From assembly GCA_958439195.1 (NCBI GenBank), contig OY288145.1:1-64000 (forward strand): a stretch of 64,000 nucleotides of DNA, written 5' to 3'. The translations under genes were made by a program, and so were the position numbers. The DNA is from an uncultured Paracoccaceae bacterium. Lineage in GTDB: Bacteria; Pseudomonadota; Alphaproteobacteria; Rhodobacterales; Rhodobacteraceae. Position 1 is the first letter of the stretch. Each line of letters starts with the position of its first letter. Positions 1-9,070 of the stretch are shown piece by piece. A model generated the notes under the pieces. That model ran no database searches. It had not been told where the DNA came from and saw only the letters and a program-made list of their open reading frames with translations.

Positions 1-868
1 AGGGTGGCCAGATGCAGATCGGCGTTTTGCAGCGCGGTGGTGGCGTTGGCGAGGGTGTCTGCATGGCGGCGGGCTGTTTCAACGCGCTGCGCGGCATCAT
101 CAAGCCGGGTCTGTCGGGTGGCAATCGCGTCGGCGGTTGTCAGGTCTGCAAGTTGGCGCAGAACGGCATGCCGGCGCGACAGGGCGCGGTCAAGCTGGTT
201 GGCGTCGCTTGCAAGGTGGTCTGGCGGGCGGTCAGGGTGTCAACTGCGGCCATCGCCTGCGCGAGGGGGCCATCCTTGGCGGGGCGTCCGGTAGCGGTGA
301 GATAGCGGGACAGGTCTTCGCGGGTGAGCGCGAGGGCGCGGTCCATGCGGCGGCCACCGGTCAGCGCCTCGACCTCGCCGGTAACTGATGTCATCAGGCT
401 GCGCCGCGCCTCTTTGGCGGTTTCGCGTTCGCGGGGGCTGTCGCCTTCCAGCCGGGTCAGGCCCTGGCGCACCCATAGAAGGCCAGCGGGGCCGCCGTCC
501 GTATCTGACTGGACAAGGCGGGTTATGAAGGCCTCGGCCTCATCGGCCTGGGCGATGAGGCGGCCGTCACGGTGGACGGTGGCCTGGGGTTTGGAAAGCC
601 AGCGTTTTTCAATGCGGTGGCGGCCTTCGGGAAGGTCGAGTTCAACGGCAATGGTGGGTGCGCCACCGGCATGGGGTTTCAGGGCGGTGATTTCCTTGCC
701 GCGTGACCGGTGCGGTTGGAAGAACAGCGCCTGAAGCGCGTCGAACAGGGTGGATTTGCCGGATTCGTTGGGGGCGGACAGGACGTTCAGGCCGGGGCCG
801 ATGCCGGTGATGCGGACCGGGGTTGTGAAGCGGCGGATGTCGGCCAGGTCGATGGACAGAAGTTTCAT
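1..868 (-). pseudogene. AAA ATPase, SbcC/YhaN-like, N-terminal part, frameshifted and cut by window edge
   Basis: The start codon is at 868, and the N-terminus has a P-loop (APNESGKST, residues 32-40) typical of SMC/SbcC/YhaN ATPases that process DNA ends. A charged, Ala/Arg/Gln-rich coiled-coil-like stretch follows. The starting frame stops at 140-142. The frame that begins at 212 (ASDANQLDRALS...) stays open to base 1 and reads as a continuous coiled coil, so one base appears to be missing between about 212 and 240. Family members are usually 800-1100 residues, so most of the gene lies outside the window. The start overlaps the stop of the partner nuclease by ATGA (865-868), as expected for a coupled two-subunit complex. 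It could be a true pseudogene or a sequencing/assembly error. Confidence 0.75.
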
Positions 869-2001
869 GCGCGATCCCCCTGCAAATAGCCATACAGGCG
901 GTTCAGCGCGGCGGCGGCGATGCGGCGGGTGTCAGGATCGGCGGTTGCATCATCGGCCCGATCCTTGAGCCGGTCGGCGGCCAGGCGCAGGGCACCGGCG
1001 CGGTCGATTTGATCAAGGTCGGCCGCTTCGATTTCTGTGGCGAGCTGCGCGAGATCGAGGATGAGAAGGGCGAAATCGGGTTGGGCGTGCTGCGCCGCCT
1101 GTTCCAGCGCGGCACGGTCGGCAAGGGTGGCGCGGCCTGTGGCGCGGATGCGGATCAGGTGGTCGCGCCGTGGTGCGCGGTCTGCCGGAAGAAGGGTGGT
1201 CAGGGCGGCGGCGGGGGTCTGGCCGGGAACGAGGGGAAGGGGGGCGTCGGTCCAGTGGAAGCGCCCGGTGGGGATGACCTGCACGTCGGGCGGGCCGCCG
1301 GGGGCGGGCAGCGTGACGGCAAGGCAGGTGCCCGGCCCGTCATGGCCAAAGGCATCGCGTTCTGGGGTGCCTGCATACCAGGTGCGGTCCCCCACCCGCA
1401 AATGTCCGTGCCAATCGCCCAAGGCCAGATAATCGAGCCGGGCAGTTGTGGCGCGGTCGGGCGGGATGATGGCATCTGCGGCGCTGCCATTTTCGCCGAA
1501 GGATTGGATCGCGCCATGTGCCAACCCGATACGAAAGGCATCTTGGGGGGTGTCGGTGGCGGGCATGTGGGCCGTCTGGTCACGTCCGGGATAGCGGCGG
1601 GGAAGCGGCGCAGGCAACAGGACGGCGCCGGGTTCCAGTTCGACCGGGTTGTCATTGGCCAGCAGGTGGATGTTGGCCGGCGCCTGCGCCACAAGGCGGG
1701 ACCAGAGCGATTCTGCGGCAAGGCTGTCGTGGTTGCCGGGGATGATCCACCAATGCAGCGCCGGATCCGCCGCCATTGCCAGCAGAGCCTGACGCCAGAC
1801 CGGATCGGTGGGGGTTTCGCTGTCAAACGTGTCGCCAGCCAGCAAAATATGGCGTGCGCCGGTTTGACGGGCCGCAGCAGCAAGACGGTGAAGGATGTCG
1901 TGCCGCGCCTCGACCAGACGGCCGCGCAGGTCTTCGGGCAGGGTGCCGAAACGGCGGCCAAGGTGCAGATCGGCGGAATGTAGAAAGCGGAAAGGGGTCA
2001 C
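865..2001 (-). CDS. DNA repair metallophosphoesterase (SbcD/YhaO family)
   Basis: This 378-residue protein is a calcineurin-like metallophosphoesterase. The metal-binding motifs are D11-x-H13, GDTFD (56-60), GNHDS (89-93), AHG (H162) and GDWHGH (195-200). Proteins of this type are the nuclease subunit of an SbcCD/YhaO-YhaN complex that trims DNA ends. The start is GTG at 2001, chosen because the SADLHLG motif sits at the usual distance from the N-terminus. It overlaps the downstream ATPase gene by four bases, which supports a two-gene operon. The C-terminal third is variable and was not assigned. YhaO-like is preferred over canonical SbcD because the ATPase partner starts like YhaN, but the two cannot be separated firmly here. 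Confidence 0.85.
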   Translation of the reverse strand: MTPFRFLHSADLHLGRRFGTLPEDLRGRLVEARHDILHRLAAAARQTGARHILLAGDTFDSETPTDPVWRQALLAMAADPALHWWIIPGNHDSLAAESLWSRLVAQAPANIHLLANDNPVELEPGAVLLPAPLPRRYPGRDQTAHMPATDTPQDAFRIGLAHGAIQSFGENGSAADAIIPPDRATTARLDYLALGDWHGHLRVGDRTWYAGTPERDAFGHDGPGTCLAVTLPAPGGPPDVQVIPTGRFHWTDAPLPLVPGQTPAAALTTLLPADRAPRRDHLIRIRATGRATLADRAALEQAAQHAQPDFALLILDLAQLATEIEAADLDQIDRAGALRLAADRLKDRADDATADPDTRRIAAAALNRLYGYLQGDRA

Positions 2002-2131
2002 GGATGGGTCCGGTTGGGGTGGGATCGGGGTGGCAGCCTAGCAGAGTTGGCGGGGGCGGGAAGGGTGGGAATTTGCTGTGGGTTTTGGCCGGAGGTTTCG
2101 GATAGGATGGGGCGCGGTTTGGGGGTTTGTG

Positions 2132-3004
2132 ATGGATATTCGGTGGTTGCAGGATTTTCTGGCGCTGGCCGAGTTGCGGAATTTCACCCGTGCGGCCGAA
2201 TTTCGGGCGCTGTCGCAGGCGGCCTTTTCGCGGCGCATCCAATCACTGGAGCATTGGGTTGGAACGGCTTTGGTGGTGAAAGGGTCGCAACCCGTGCGGC
2301 TGACCGAAGCGGGCGAGCAGTTTCGTGAAGGGGCGGGTGCGTCGCTGGAACGCCTGTTGGAGACGCGGGCCGCGATCCGGGGCAGCCAGTTCGAGGTGAT
2401 GAGCCAGATTCGGCTGGCCATGCCCAATGTGTTGGCGCGCAGCGATTTTCGCCGGATATTGGCGGCCATCGGGCCAAAGGTGCAAAGTTCGTTTTCGGTG
2501 ATCGTCGGCACAACCGCCGAGGTGACGGCGCGCTATCTGGCGGGGGATGCGGATATCCTTCTGGCGCATGATTGCCCCGCTTTGCCCAGCCATGAGGCGC
2601 TGGCCACGCAGGACCGGGTTGTGCTGCGTGAGGATCGGTTCCTGCCCTATGTGGCGCAGGGCCGGGATTTCGGATTTCCCGGCAGCGCGAAGGCCCCGTT
2701 TCCGTTGATTGCCTATGCCCAGCGGGCCTATTTCGCCCGGCTGTTTGAACATGTGCTGGAACGGAATGGCGGGGCGCTGGCCTATCGGCTTTCGGTGCAA
2801 TGCGACATGTCGGATGTGCTGAAAGAGGTGATCGCAGCGGGGCATGGCGTGGGGTGGTTGCCGGAAAGCGCGGTGGAGCCGGGGGCCGGGGTGGTGGCGT
2901 TGGGCGGGGCAGAGTGGGAATTGCCGCTGGAGATCTGCGCCTATCGCCCCCGGCGGGCGGCGGGGCCAAAGCTGGATGCGCTTTGGGCGGCGTTGCGGGG
3001 ATAG
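2132..3004 (+). CDS. LysR family transcriptional regulator
   Basis: A 290-residue protein with an N-terminal winged helix-turn-helix (about residues 1-60, MDIRWLQDF...FSRRIQSLE) and a C-terminal effector-binding domain. This is the standard LysR length and layout. The ATG at 2132 is preferred over upstream in-frame starts because LysR proteins begin within a few residues of the first helix. The gene lies divergent from the SbcD-like gene, and 97 bp separates it from the aspartase gene on the same strand. This suggests that it controls the lyase, or shares its promoter. The ligand is unknown. Confidence 0.88.
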   Translation: MDIRWLQDFLALAELRNFTRAAEFRALSQAAFSRRIQSLEHWVGTALVVKGSQPVRLTEAGEQFREGAGASLERLLETRAAIRGSQFEVMSQIRLAMPNVLARSDFRRILAAIGPKVQSSFSVIVGTTAEVTARYLAGDADILLAHDCPALPSHEALATQDRVVLREDRFLPYVAQGRDFGFPGSAKAPFPLIAYAQRAYFARLFEHVLERNGGALAYRLSVQCDMSDVLKEVIAAGHGVGWLPESAVEPGAGVVALGGAEWELPLEICAYRPRRAAGPKLDALWAALRG

Positions 3005-3101
3005 GCGGCCGCTGCATGGGCCATGCAGGATTTGCATTGGACCAGAGTGCCGCATCGGGCGCAGGTGTCGGGCCAACGCCCTTGGCCATAGGACCAGCCC
3101 G

Positions 3102-4487
3102 ATGATGATGCATGATATTCGCCGCGAAGACGACAGCCTTGGCAGCATGGACCTGCCCCGCACCTGTTTGTGGGGCATCCACACCCAGCGGGCGATCGAG
3201 AACTTTCCGATTTCCGGCATTCCCCTGTCGCTGTTTCCCGAATTCATCCGGGCGCTGGCCTGGGTGAAAAAGGCAGCGGCGCGGGCCAATCTGGCGCTGG
3301 GGGTTCTGTCGGCGGAAAAGGCGCGGGTGATCGAAGAGGTGTGCGACGAGATCATTGCAGGCCGTTGGCACGAAGCGTTCCGGGTGGACATGATCCAGGG
3401 TGGGGCGGGAACGTCCACCAATATGAACGCCAATGAGGTAATCGCCAACCTTGGCCTGTTGAAGATGGGCTATCGGCCGGGGGATTATGCCCATCTGCAC
3501 CCGAACGATGATGTGAACCGGTCACAATCCACCAATGACGTCTATCCAACGGCGATGCGGATGGCGATCGTAAGCCAATGTGACGGGTTCCGCGCGGCGC
3601 AATCACGGCTGGCGGATGCCTTCGGCGAACGTGCAGAGGCCTTTGCCACAGTGCGCAAGATCGGGCGGACCCAGTTGCAGGATGCCGTGCCAATGACGCT
3701 GGGCCAGGAATTTGCGGGCTTTGCGGTCACGCTGCGCGAGGATATCGAGATTATCGGGCGGCTATCGACCCTGCTTCTGGAGGTGAACCTTGGCGGCACG
3801 GCCATCGGGACGCGGGTGAACACGCCCAAAGGCTATGCCGAGGCGGTGGTGGCTGAGCTGGCACAGGTGGCGGGGATGCCGGTCAAGCTGGCCGGTGATC
3901 TGATCGAGGCGTCCAGCGATTGTGGCGCCTATGTCACCTTTTCCAGCGTGTTGAAACGGATCGCGGTGAAGCTGTCGAAGATTTGCAATGACCTGCGGCT
4001 GTTGTCATCAGGGCCGCGGTCGGGGTTCAACGAAATCCGTTTGCCAGCGGTGCAGGCGGGATCGTCGATCATGCCGGGCAAGGTGAACCCGGTGATCCCC
4101 GAGGTGGTCAATCAGGTGGCGTTTCAGGTGATTGGCAATGATCTGACCGTGACGATGGCGGCAGAAGCCGGGCAGTTGCAGTTGAACGCCTTTGAGCCGG
4201 TGATCGTGTTGAACGTGCTGCAATCCATGCGCATCCTGATGCAGGCGATGGATACGCTGGCCACCCGTTGTGTCGCGGGGATCGAGGCGAATGTCGCCCA
4301 ATGCGAAGGCGCGTTGGAGAATAGCCTGGTGTTGGCCACGATGCTGGTGCCGCATATTGGCTATGCCAAGGCGGCGACTGTGGCCAAGACGGCGCTGACA
4401 GACGGGGCGTCGGTGGCGGCAACGGTGGTCAAGTTGGGCTATGCTGACGAGGCGGGGGTGGCGTTGATGCTGGCGGATGCCGGGTGA
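3102..4487 (+). CDS. aspA: Aspartate ammonia-lyase (aspartase/fumarase superfamily)
   Basis: The 461-residue product matches aspartase along its length. It has GGAGTSTNMNANEV (about 100-113), the tract GRTQLQDAVPMTLGQEF (about 188-204) and the superfamily signature GSSIMPGKVNP (320-330) with the flexible serine loop. Aspartase converts L-aspartate to fumarate and ammonia in the cytosol. Usual length is about 470. The ATG at 3102 starts a run of three Met codons and fits the family N-terminus (RREDDSLGSM...). The LysR gene lies just upstream. A fumarase role is less likely because the signature residues follow the aspartase branch, but related lyases such as 3-carboxymuconate cycloisomerase cannot be excluded by eye. 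Confidence 0.85.
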   Translation: MMMHDIRREDDSLGSMDLPRTCLWGIHTQRAIENFPISGIPLSLFPEFIRALAWVKKAAARANLALGVLSAEKARVIEEVCDEIIAGRWHEAFRVDMIQGGAGTSTNMNANEVIANLGLLKMGYRPGDYAHLHPNDDVNRSQSTNDVYPTAMRMAIVSQCDGFRAAQSRLADAFGERAEAFATVRKIGRTQLQDAVPMTLGQEFAGFAVTLREDIEIIGRLSTLLLEVNLGGTAIGTRVNTPKGYAEAVVAELAQVAGMPVKLAGDLIEASSDCGAYVTFSSVLKRIAVKLSKICNDLRLLSSGPRSGFNEIRLPAVQAGSSIMPGKVNPVIPEVVNQVAFQVIGNDLTVTMAAEAGQLQLNAFEPVIVLNVLQSMRILMQAMDTLATRCVAGIEANVAQCEGALENSLVLATMLVPHIGYAKAATVAKTALTDGASVAATVVKLGYADEAGVALMLADAG

Positions 4488-4518
4488 TCTTTGGCAGGGT
4501 GATCTTTGGTGGTGATGT

Positions 4519-4540
4519 GCTGGGGGCAATTGCCCCCAGC
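4519..4540. repeat. Perfect 22-bp palindrome between aspA and dctB-like gene
   Basis: Two 11-base arms (GCTGGGGGCAA and its complement) meet with no loop, and ATCCCCA follows. There is no T-run, so a simple intrinsic terminator is not obvious. It resembles the stem at 16704-16727, which is also followed by ATCCCCA. Confidence 0.6.
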
Positions 4541-4636
4541 ATCCCCACGGCACTGCCATTCTGCCGCGCCATCCGCCCGCCATCTATACAGTCTGCCGCC
4601 TTTGTCCCATGATTGCCGAGCAGGAGCGAGGATGGG

Positions 4637-6472
4637 ATGGGGCGGAGGGAAAGGCTTGGTCTTTGGGTGGTTCTGGCCGGGGCGCTTTGCCTTGGTCTGA
4701 CGCTGCTGGTCGCGCGCGTGGCGACGCAGGGCTATCTGTCCGAGGCGCAGGCGCGGGCTGAAACCACGCTGCGACTGACGGCCAATGCGTTGGAAGGGCA
4801 TCTGCGGCGCTATGAGGCGTTGCCGGAATTGCTGGCCGACAGCCCCGACATGCTGGCACTGGTGACCGGGCCGGGGGATCCGGCGCGGCGAATGGCGATG
4901 AACCGTTGGCTGAAGGCCAAGAATGCGGTGGTCCAATCGTCGGACATCTATGTGATCGACCTGCGCGGGAATACAGTTGCCGCGTCGAATTTTGACCGCA
5001 CCGACAGTTTCATCGGCCAGAATTTTGCCTACCGCCCTTATTTCATTGATGCGGCCGCGGGCGGCAAAGGCCGGTTCTTTGCGCTGGGCACCACATCGGG
5101 TGTGCGCGGTTATTATTTTGGTGCGCCGATCCGCGATGCACAGGGCCGGGTGGCCGGGGTGGTGGCGTTGAAGATCGGGGTGGATGATCTGGAGGCCAGT
5201 TGGCGGACATGGGAATACCGGATCATCGTGAGTGACCCTGAAGGGATCATTTTCATGGCGACTGATCCGGGCTGGCTGTATCGCGGGTTGCTGCCGTTGA
5301 CGGATGACCGTTTGGCCCGCACCGCCGCTTCGCGCCGGTATTCCGATGTTCAGCCAGAAGAGTTGGAGGTGCGGCGGACCGAAGAGGCCGGCTTTGGCCT
5401 GATGCGGTTGCAAGCCGAGGACGGGCTGGAACACGAATATCTGGTGACGCAGCAAACCATGGCCGAGGCGGGCTGGACGGTCCATGTCCTGTTGGATACG
5501 GCATCGCTTAGGGCGCAGGCGCGGCTGGCTGTGGCGGCCTTTGTGCTGTTGCTGGCTGTCGGGGTGTCGCTGGTGGTCGTGGTGGCACAGCGCCGGGCGC
5601 GGCTTGCGGAACGGATTGCCATGCAGGCCACGGCGCAAGCCGGGCTGGAGGCGCAGGTCGAGGAGCGGACCGCCGATCTGATGCGGGTGAACCGGCAGAT
5701 CGAGTTGGAAGTGGCCGAGCGGCGGTTGACGGAACAGGAACTGCGCCGGACGCAGGCCGATCTGGTGCAGGCGGGCAAGCTGGCGGCGCTGGGGCAGATG
5801 TCGGCGGCGCTGAGCCATGAAATCAACCAGCCGCTGGCGGCGGCGCGGAACTATGCCGATAGTGCGGCGTTGCTGATCGACCGGGGCGATGGCGTGCGGG
5901 CGCGCGAAAACATCGGGCATATTCTGTCGTTGATCGACCGGATGGCCGCGATTGCCCGGCACTTGCGCAATGTGGCGCGCAAACCGGATGAGGTGCTGAA
6001 GGTGCTGTCGCTGCGCAACGAACTGAATGAGGCGATGGTGGTGGCGGGCGCCCGATTGCAGGCGGCGGTGGTGAAGGTAGTGATGGAGCTGCCGCCGGAT
6101 CTGCCGCCGGTGCAGGGCGGGCCGGTGCGGTTGCAGCAGGTGCTGGTGAATGTGCTGTCGAACGCCGCCGATGCTATGGAGCAGGCTGCGGATCGGCGGA
6201 TCGAGGTGTCGGCAAGGATGGATGGGGGCCGGGTGATCCTGTCGGTGCGGGATCACGGGCCGGGGGTGCCGCCGGCGATTGCTGACCGCATCTTTGACCC
6301 GTTCTTCACCACAAAGACGGTGGGGGCGGGATTGGGATTGGGCCTGTCGATCAGCTATAACATCATGAAGGATTTTGGCGGTGATCTGCGCGTGACCAAC
6401 CATCCCGAAGGGGGGGCGGTGTTTGACATCGTCTTGCAGGCTGCCGAAGCCGGGCAGCTGGCGGCGGAATGA
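4637..6472 (+). CDS. Sensor histidine kinase, DctB-like
   Basis: This is a 611-residue membrane sensor. It has a TM helix near residues 7-27, a periplasmic double-PAS-like (Cache) sensor region, a second TM near 296-316, and a coiled linker. The kinase core has the H-box (ALSHEINQPL, His about 394), N-box (NVLSNAADAM), and G-boxes DHGPGVP and GAGLGLGLS. The layout is that of DctB, which senses C4-dicarboxylates. ATG 4637 is chosen because AGGAGCGAGG lies just before it and the first TM follows at once. A TTG at 4613 is an alternative. The stop overlaps the response regulator start by ATGA. Position before tctCBA suggests it senses a di- or tricarboxylate. Confidence 0.88.
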   Translation: MGRRERLGLWVVLAGALCLGLTLLVARVATQGYLSEAQARAETTLRLTANALEGHLRRYEALPELLADSPDMLALVTGPGDPARRMAMNRWLKAKNAVVQSSDIYVIDLRGNTVAASNFDRTDSFIGQNFAYRPYFIDAAAGGKGRFFALGTTSGVRGYYFGAPIRDAQGRVAGVVALKIGVDDLEASWRTWEYRIIVSDPEGIIFMATDPGWLYRGLLPLTDDRLARTAASRRYSDVQPEELEVRRTEEAGFGLMRLQAEDGLEHEYLVTQQTMAEAGWTVHVLLDTASLRAQARLAVAAFVLLLAVGVSLVVVVAQRRARLAERIAMQATAQAGLEAQVEERTADLMRVNRQIELEVAERRLTEQELRRTQADLVQAGKLAALGQMSAALSHEINQPLAAARNYADSAALLIDRGDGVRARENIGHILSLIDRMAAIARHLRNVARKPDEVLKVLSLRNELNEAMVVAGARLQAAVVKVVMELPPDLPPVQGGPVRLQQVLVNVLSNAADAMEQAADRRIEVSARMDGGRVILSVRDHGPGVPPAIADRIFDPFFTTKTVGAGLGLGLSISYNIMKDFGGDLRVTNHPEGGAVFDIVLQAAEAGQLAAE

Positions 6473-7800
6473 TGCAGCAGGTGCTGGTGATCGACGATGA
6501 CGAAGCGATGCGCCGGTCGACGGAACAGGCGCTGGATCTGGCCGGGTTGGCCGTAATTTCGGTGCCGTCTGCGGAAGAGGCGCTGGCCTTGGCAGGGCCG
6601 GGGTTTGGCGGGGTGGTTTTGTCGGACATCCGCATGCCCGGAATGGACGGAATGACGCTGCTACAGCGGCTGGGCGAGGTCGACAGGGAGTTGCCGGTGA
6701 TCCTTGTGACCGGGCATGCCGAAGTGTCGCTGGCGGTCGAGGCGATGCGGCGCGGGGCGTATGATTTCATCGAAAAGCCGTTTGTGACGCAGGATCTGTT
6801 GAATGTGCTGCGCCGGGCGTTGGAACATCGGGCGCTGGTGGTGGAAAACCGGCGGCTGCGGGCGGTGGCCGGGCAGCGCGATGATATTGAGGCGCGGTTG
6901 CCGGGGCGCAGCGCGGCGATGGTCGATCTGCGCCGCCTGATCCGCACCATCGGGCCAAGCGAGGCGGATGTCCTGATCACCGGGCCGACCGGTTCCGGCA
7001 AAGAGGTTGTGGCACGGGCGTTGCATGATCTGTCGCCCCGCGCGGGCAAGCCGTTCATCGCCATCAACTGTGCGGCGCTGCCCGAGGCGCTGATTGAAAG
7101 CGAATTGTTCGGGCATGAGGCGGGGGCGTTTCCCGGTGCGTTGCGGCCCCGTTACGGGCGGTTTGAACATGCGCGGGGCGGGACGATCCTTTTGGATGAG
7201 ATCGGGTCAATGCCGCTGGATTTGCAGGCAAAGCTGTTGCGTGTGCTGCAAGAGCGGGTGATCACGCGGCTGGGATCGAACGATCCGGTCGCGCTGGACG
7301 TGCGGTTCATGGCGACAAGCAAGGTTGATCTGGCGGGCGAGGTGGCGGCGGGGCGGTTCCGTGAAGACCTGTTCTATCGGCTGTCTGTGGCGCTGTGCCG
7401 GGTGCCCGCAATGGCGGCGCGGCGCGAGGATGTGCCGGTGCTGTTCTTGCAATTGGCGCGTGAGGCGGCGGCGCGTCAGGGCGTCGAGGATCGCCAGCCG
7501 CCACCCGAAGTGCTGGCGGAACTGGCCGCGCGGGATTGGCCGGGGAATGTGCGCGAATTGCGCAACGCGGCAGATCGCTGGGTCCTGGGGCTTGAGGGGG
7601 ACGCAGACACGACAGGGGGGCTGCGTCTGGCGGACCGGGTGGCGGGGTTCGAGCGAAGCGTGATCGCAGCGGCCATCACAGCGCATGGCGGGCATCTGCG
7701 GCGGGTCTATGAATCGTTGGGGATCAGCCGAAAGACGCTGTATGAAAAGATGCAGAAGCACGGGCTGGATCGCCGCTTGATCGTTGACGGAGATGAATGA
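6469..7800 (+). CDS. Response regulator, DctD/NtrC family with altered GAFTGA motif
   Basis: A 443-residue regulator with a receiver domain (D53 in SDIRMPGMDG), a AAA+ domain (Walker A GPTGSGKE 172-179, Walker B TILLDEIG 239-246) and a C-terminal Fis-type helix-turn-helix (about 405-435). In sigma54 activators the loop that contacts sigma54 reads GAFTGA. Here it reads GAFPGA (219-224), with Pro replacing the critical Thr. It forms a two-component operon with the upstream kinase through ATGA overlap. The likely target is tctCBA just downstream. Whether it still works with sigma54 is uncertain. Confidence 0.88.
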   Translation: MMQQVLVIDDDEAMRRSTEQALDLAGLAVISVPSAEEALALAGPGFGGVVLSDIRMPGMDGMTLLQRLGEVDRELPVILVTGHAEVSLAVEAMRRGAYDFIEKPFVTQDLLNVLRRALEHRALVVENRRLRAVAGQRDDIEARLPGRSAAMVDLRRLIRTIGPSEADVLITGPTGSGKEVVARALHDLSPRAGKPFIAINCAALPEALIESELFGHEAGAFPGALRPRYGRFEHARGGTILLDEIGSMPLDLQAKLLRVLQERVITRLGSNDPVALDVRFMATSKVDLAGEVAAGRFREDLFYRLSVALCRVPAMAARREDVPVLFLQLAREAAARQGVEDRQPPPEVLAELAARDWPGNVRELRNAADRWVLGLEGDADTTGGLRLADRVAGFERSVIAAAITAHGGHLRRVYESLGISRKTLYEKMQKHGLDRRLIVDGDE

Positions 7801-7809
7801 GCCGGCGGA

Positions 7810-7862
7810 ATGGGTGGATTTCCACACATATCGTTTGGCGCGTTGTTACCCTTTCCACCCAT
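7810..7862. promoter_or_regulatory. Inverted 9-bp half-sites upstream of tctC, candidate regulator sites
   Basis: ATGGGTGGA (7810-7818) and its exact complement TCCACCCAT (7854-7862) lie 44 bp apart centre to centre, about four helical turns. Between them at 7836-7850 is TGGCGCGTTGTTACC, a poor match to the -24/-12 promoter because the invariant -12 GC is CC. The sites could bind the DctD-like regulator. This is inferred from position only. Confidence 0.4.
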
Positions 7863-7875
7863 GCCGCGCCGCGGC

Positions 7876-7891
7876 GTCACCGAATTGTGAC
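7876..7891. promoter_or_regulatory. Palindrome GTCAC-N6-GTGAC upstream of tctC
   Basis: A perfect 5-bp inverted repeat with a 6-bp spacer (CGAATT) in the 204-bp region between the response regulator and tctC. It is a plausible operator, but no matching regulator family was identified. Confidence 0.35.
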
Positions 7892-8004
7892 AAGTGGCCG
7901 GATAAGGGGTTTGCGCCCGAAGTGTTGTGGGCGTCCTGATCGGCGCTGACCGTGCCCCTGTAGGAGCGGGCGGCGCGGACCATAAGCCACGTTGGGAGGA
8001 CACC

Positions 8005-8982
8005 ATGGCATTGACCAAGACGGTCGCCGGCATCACCGCCGGGACATTGCTGACTGCATCCACTGTTTTCGCGCAGACCTATCCTGAACGGCAGATCACC
8101 ATGGTGGTTCCCTTTGCCGCCGGTGGCCCGACCGATACTGTGGGCCGCCTGATCGCCGAAAAGATGTCGGCTGATCTGGGCCAGCAGATCATCGTGGAAA
8201 ACGTGGGCGGGGCCGGTGGCACACTGGGCGCAGGCAATGTCGCCTCGTCCGAGGCCGACGGCTACACCATCCTGTTGCATCACATCGGCATGGCGACCAG
8301 CGCCACGCTGTATCGCAACCTTGCCTATGATACGCTGAACGCGTTTGAATATGTGGGTCTGGTGACCGAAGTGCCGATGACCATCGTGGCGCGCAAGGAT
8401 TTTGAGCCGACGGATTTTGCGTCTTTGGTCACCTATGTGAAGGAAAACGCCGATACGATCACGATGGCCAATGCCGGGATCGGTGCGGCGTCGCATCTGT
8501 GCGGGATGCTGTTCATGCAGGCGGTGGAAGCCCCCATCGTAACCGTGCCTTACAAGGGCACAGGTCCGGCGATGACCGATCTGCTGGGTGGGCAGGTTGA
8601 CATCATGTGTGATCAGACCACCAACACCACGGCGCAGATTCAAGGTGGCACGATCAAGGGCTATGCCGTGACCTCGCCCGCGCGTCTGGATATCTTCCCT
8701 GATCTGCCGACGGCGACAGAGGCAGGGATGCCCGGACTGGAAGTGGGCATCTGGCATGGCATCTATGCGCCGAAGGGCACCCCCGCGGATGTGACCGCGC
8801 GGTTGTCGCAATCGCTTCAGGTGGCGCTGGCCGACCCGGAGATTGCGACCAAGATGGCGGAACTGGGAACAGCGCCGTCGCCGGTGACCGATGCCACGCC
8901 CGACGCGCTTAAGGCCAAGCTGGAGGCCGAGATTGCACGCTGGAAGCCGGTGATCGAAGCCGCAGGCGTCTACGCAGACTGA
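8005..8982 (+). CDS. tctC: Tripartite tricarboxylate transporter substrate-binding protein (TctC/Bug family)
   Basis: A 325-residue secreted protein with a signal peptide ending near AFA-QT (residue 23) and the Bug-family body (PERQITMVVPFAAGGPTDT..., ENVGGAGGTLGAG). Proteins of this family bind carboxylates in the periplasm and deliver them to the TctAB membrane complex. ATG 8005 is preceded by TGGGAGGA at 7993-8000. The tctB and tctA genes follow, with an intrinsic terminator after tctC that should make it the most highly expressed member. The two-component genes just upstream are the likely regulators. The substrate is unknown; citrate, tricarballylate or an aromatic acid are all possible for this family. 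Confidence 0.9.
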   Translation: MALTKTVAGITAGTLLTASTVFAQTYPERQITMVVPFAAGGPTDTVGRLIAEKMSADLGQQIIVENVGGAGGTLGAGNVASSEADGYTILLHHIGMATSATLYRNLAYDTLNAFEYVGLVTEVPMTIVARKDFEPTDFASLVTYVKENADTITMANAGIGAASHLCGMLFMQAVEAPIVTVPYKGTGPAMTDLLGGQVDIMCDQTTNTTAQIQGGTIKGYAVTSPARLDIFPDLPTATEAGMPGLEVGIWHGIYAPKGTPADVTARLSQSLQVALADPEIATKMAELGTAPSPVTDATPDALKAKLEAEIARWKPVIEAAGVYAD

Positions 8983-8990
8983 TGATCGAC

Positions 8991-9024
8991 GGGGCTGCGC
9001 GGTGAATGGCGCAGCCCCTTTTTT
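8991..9024 (+). terminator. Intrinsic terminator between tctC and tctB
   Basis: A perfect 10-bp stem (GGGGCTGCGC / GCGCAGCCCC) with an 8-base loop, followed by six T residues at 9019-9024. It lies inside the operon, so partial read-through would give more binding protein than membrane subunits. Confidence 0.85.
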
Positions 9025-9070
9025 ATGCGCAGATGGAAGACCATCGCGCATGCGGCAGGGGGGACGTGCC

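Noticed and set aside
4439..6403. Long open frame on the minus strand opposite the dctB-like gene (654 codons)
   Set aside because: The opposite strand encodes a complete histidine kinase with all motifs. The minus frame is rich in His, Arg, Gln and Pro and shows no domain; it is a by-product of GC-rich third codon positions.
7836..7850. Genuine sigma54 promoter before tctC
   Set aside because: The -12 GC is replaced by CC and two other positions differ, so it is reported only as a weak resemblance.
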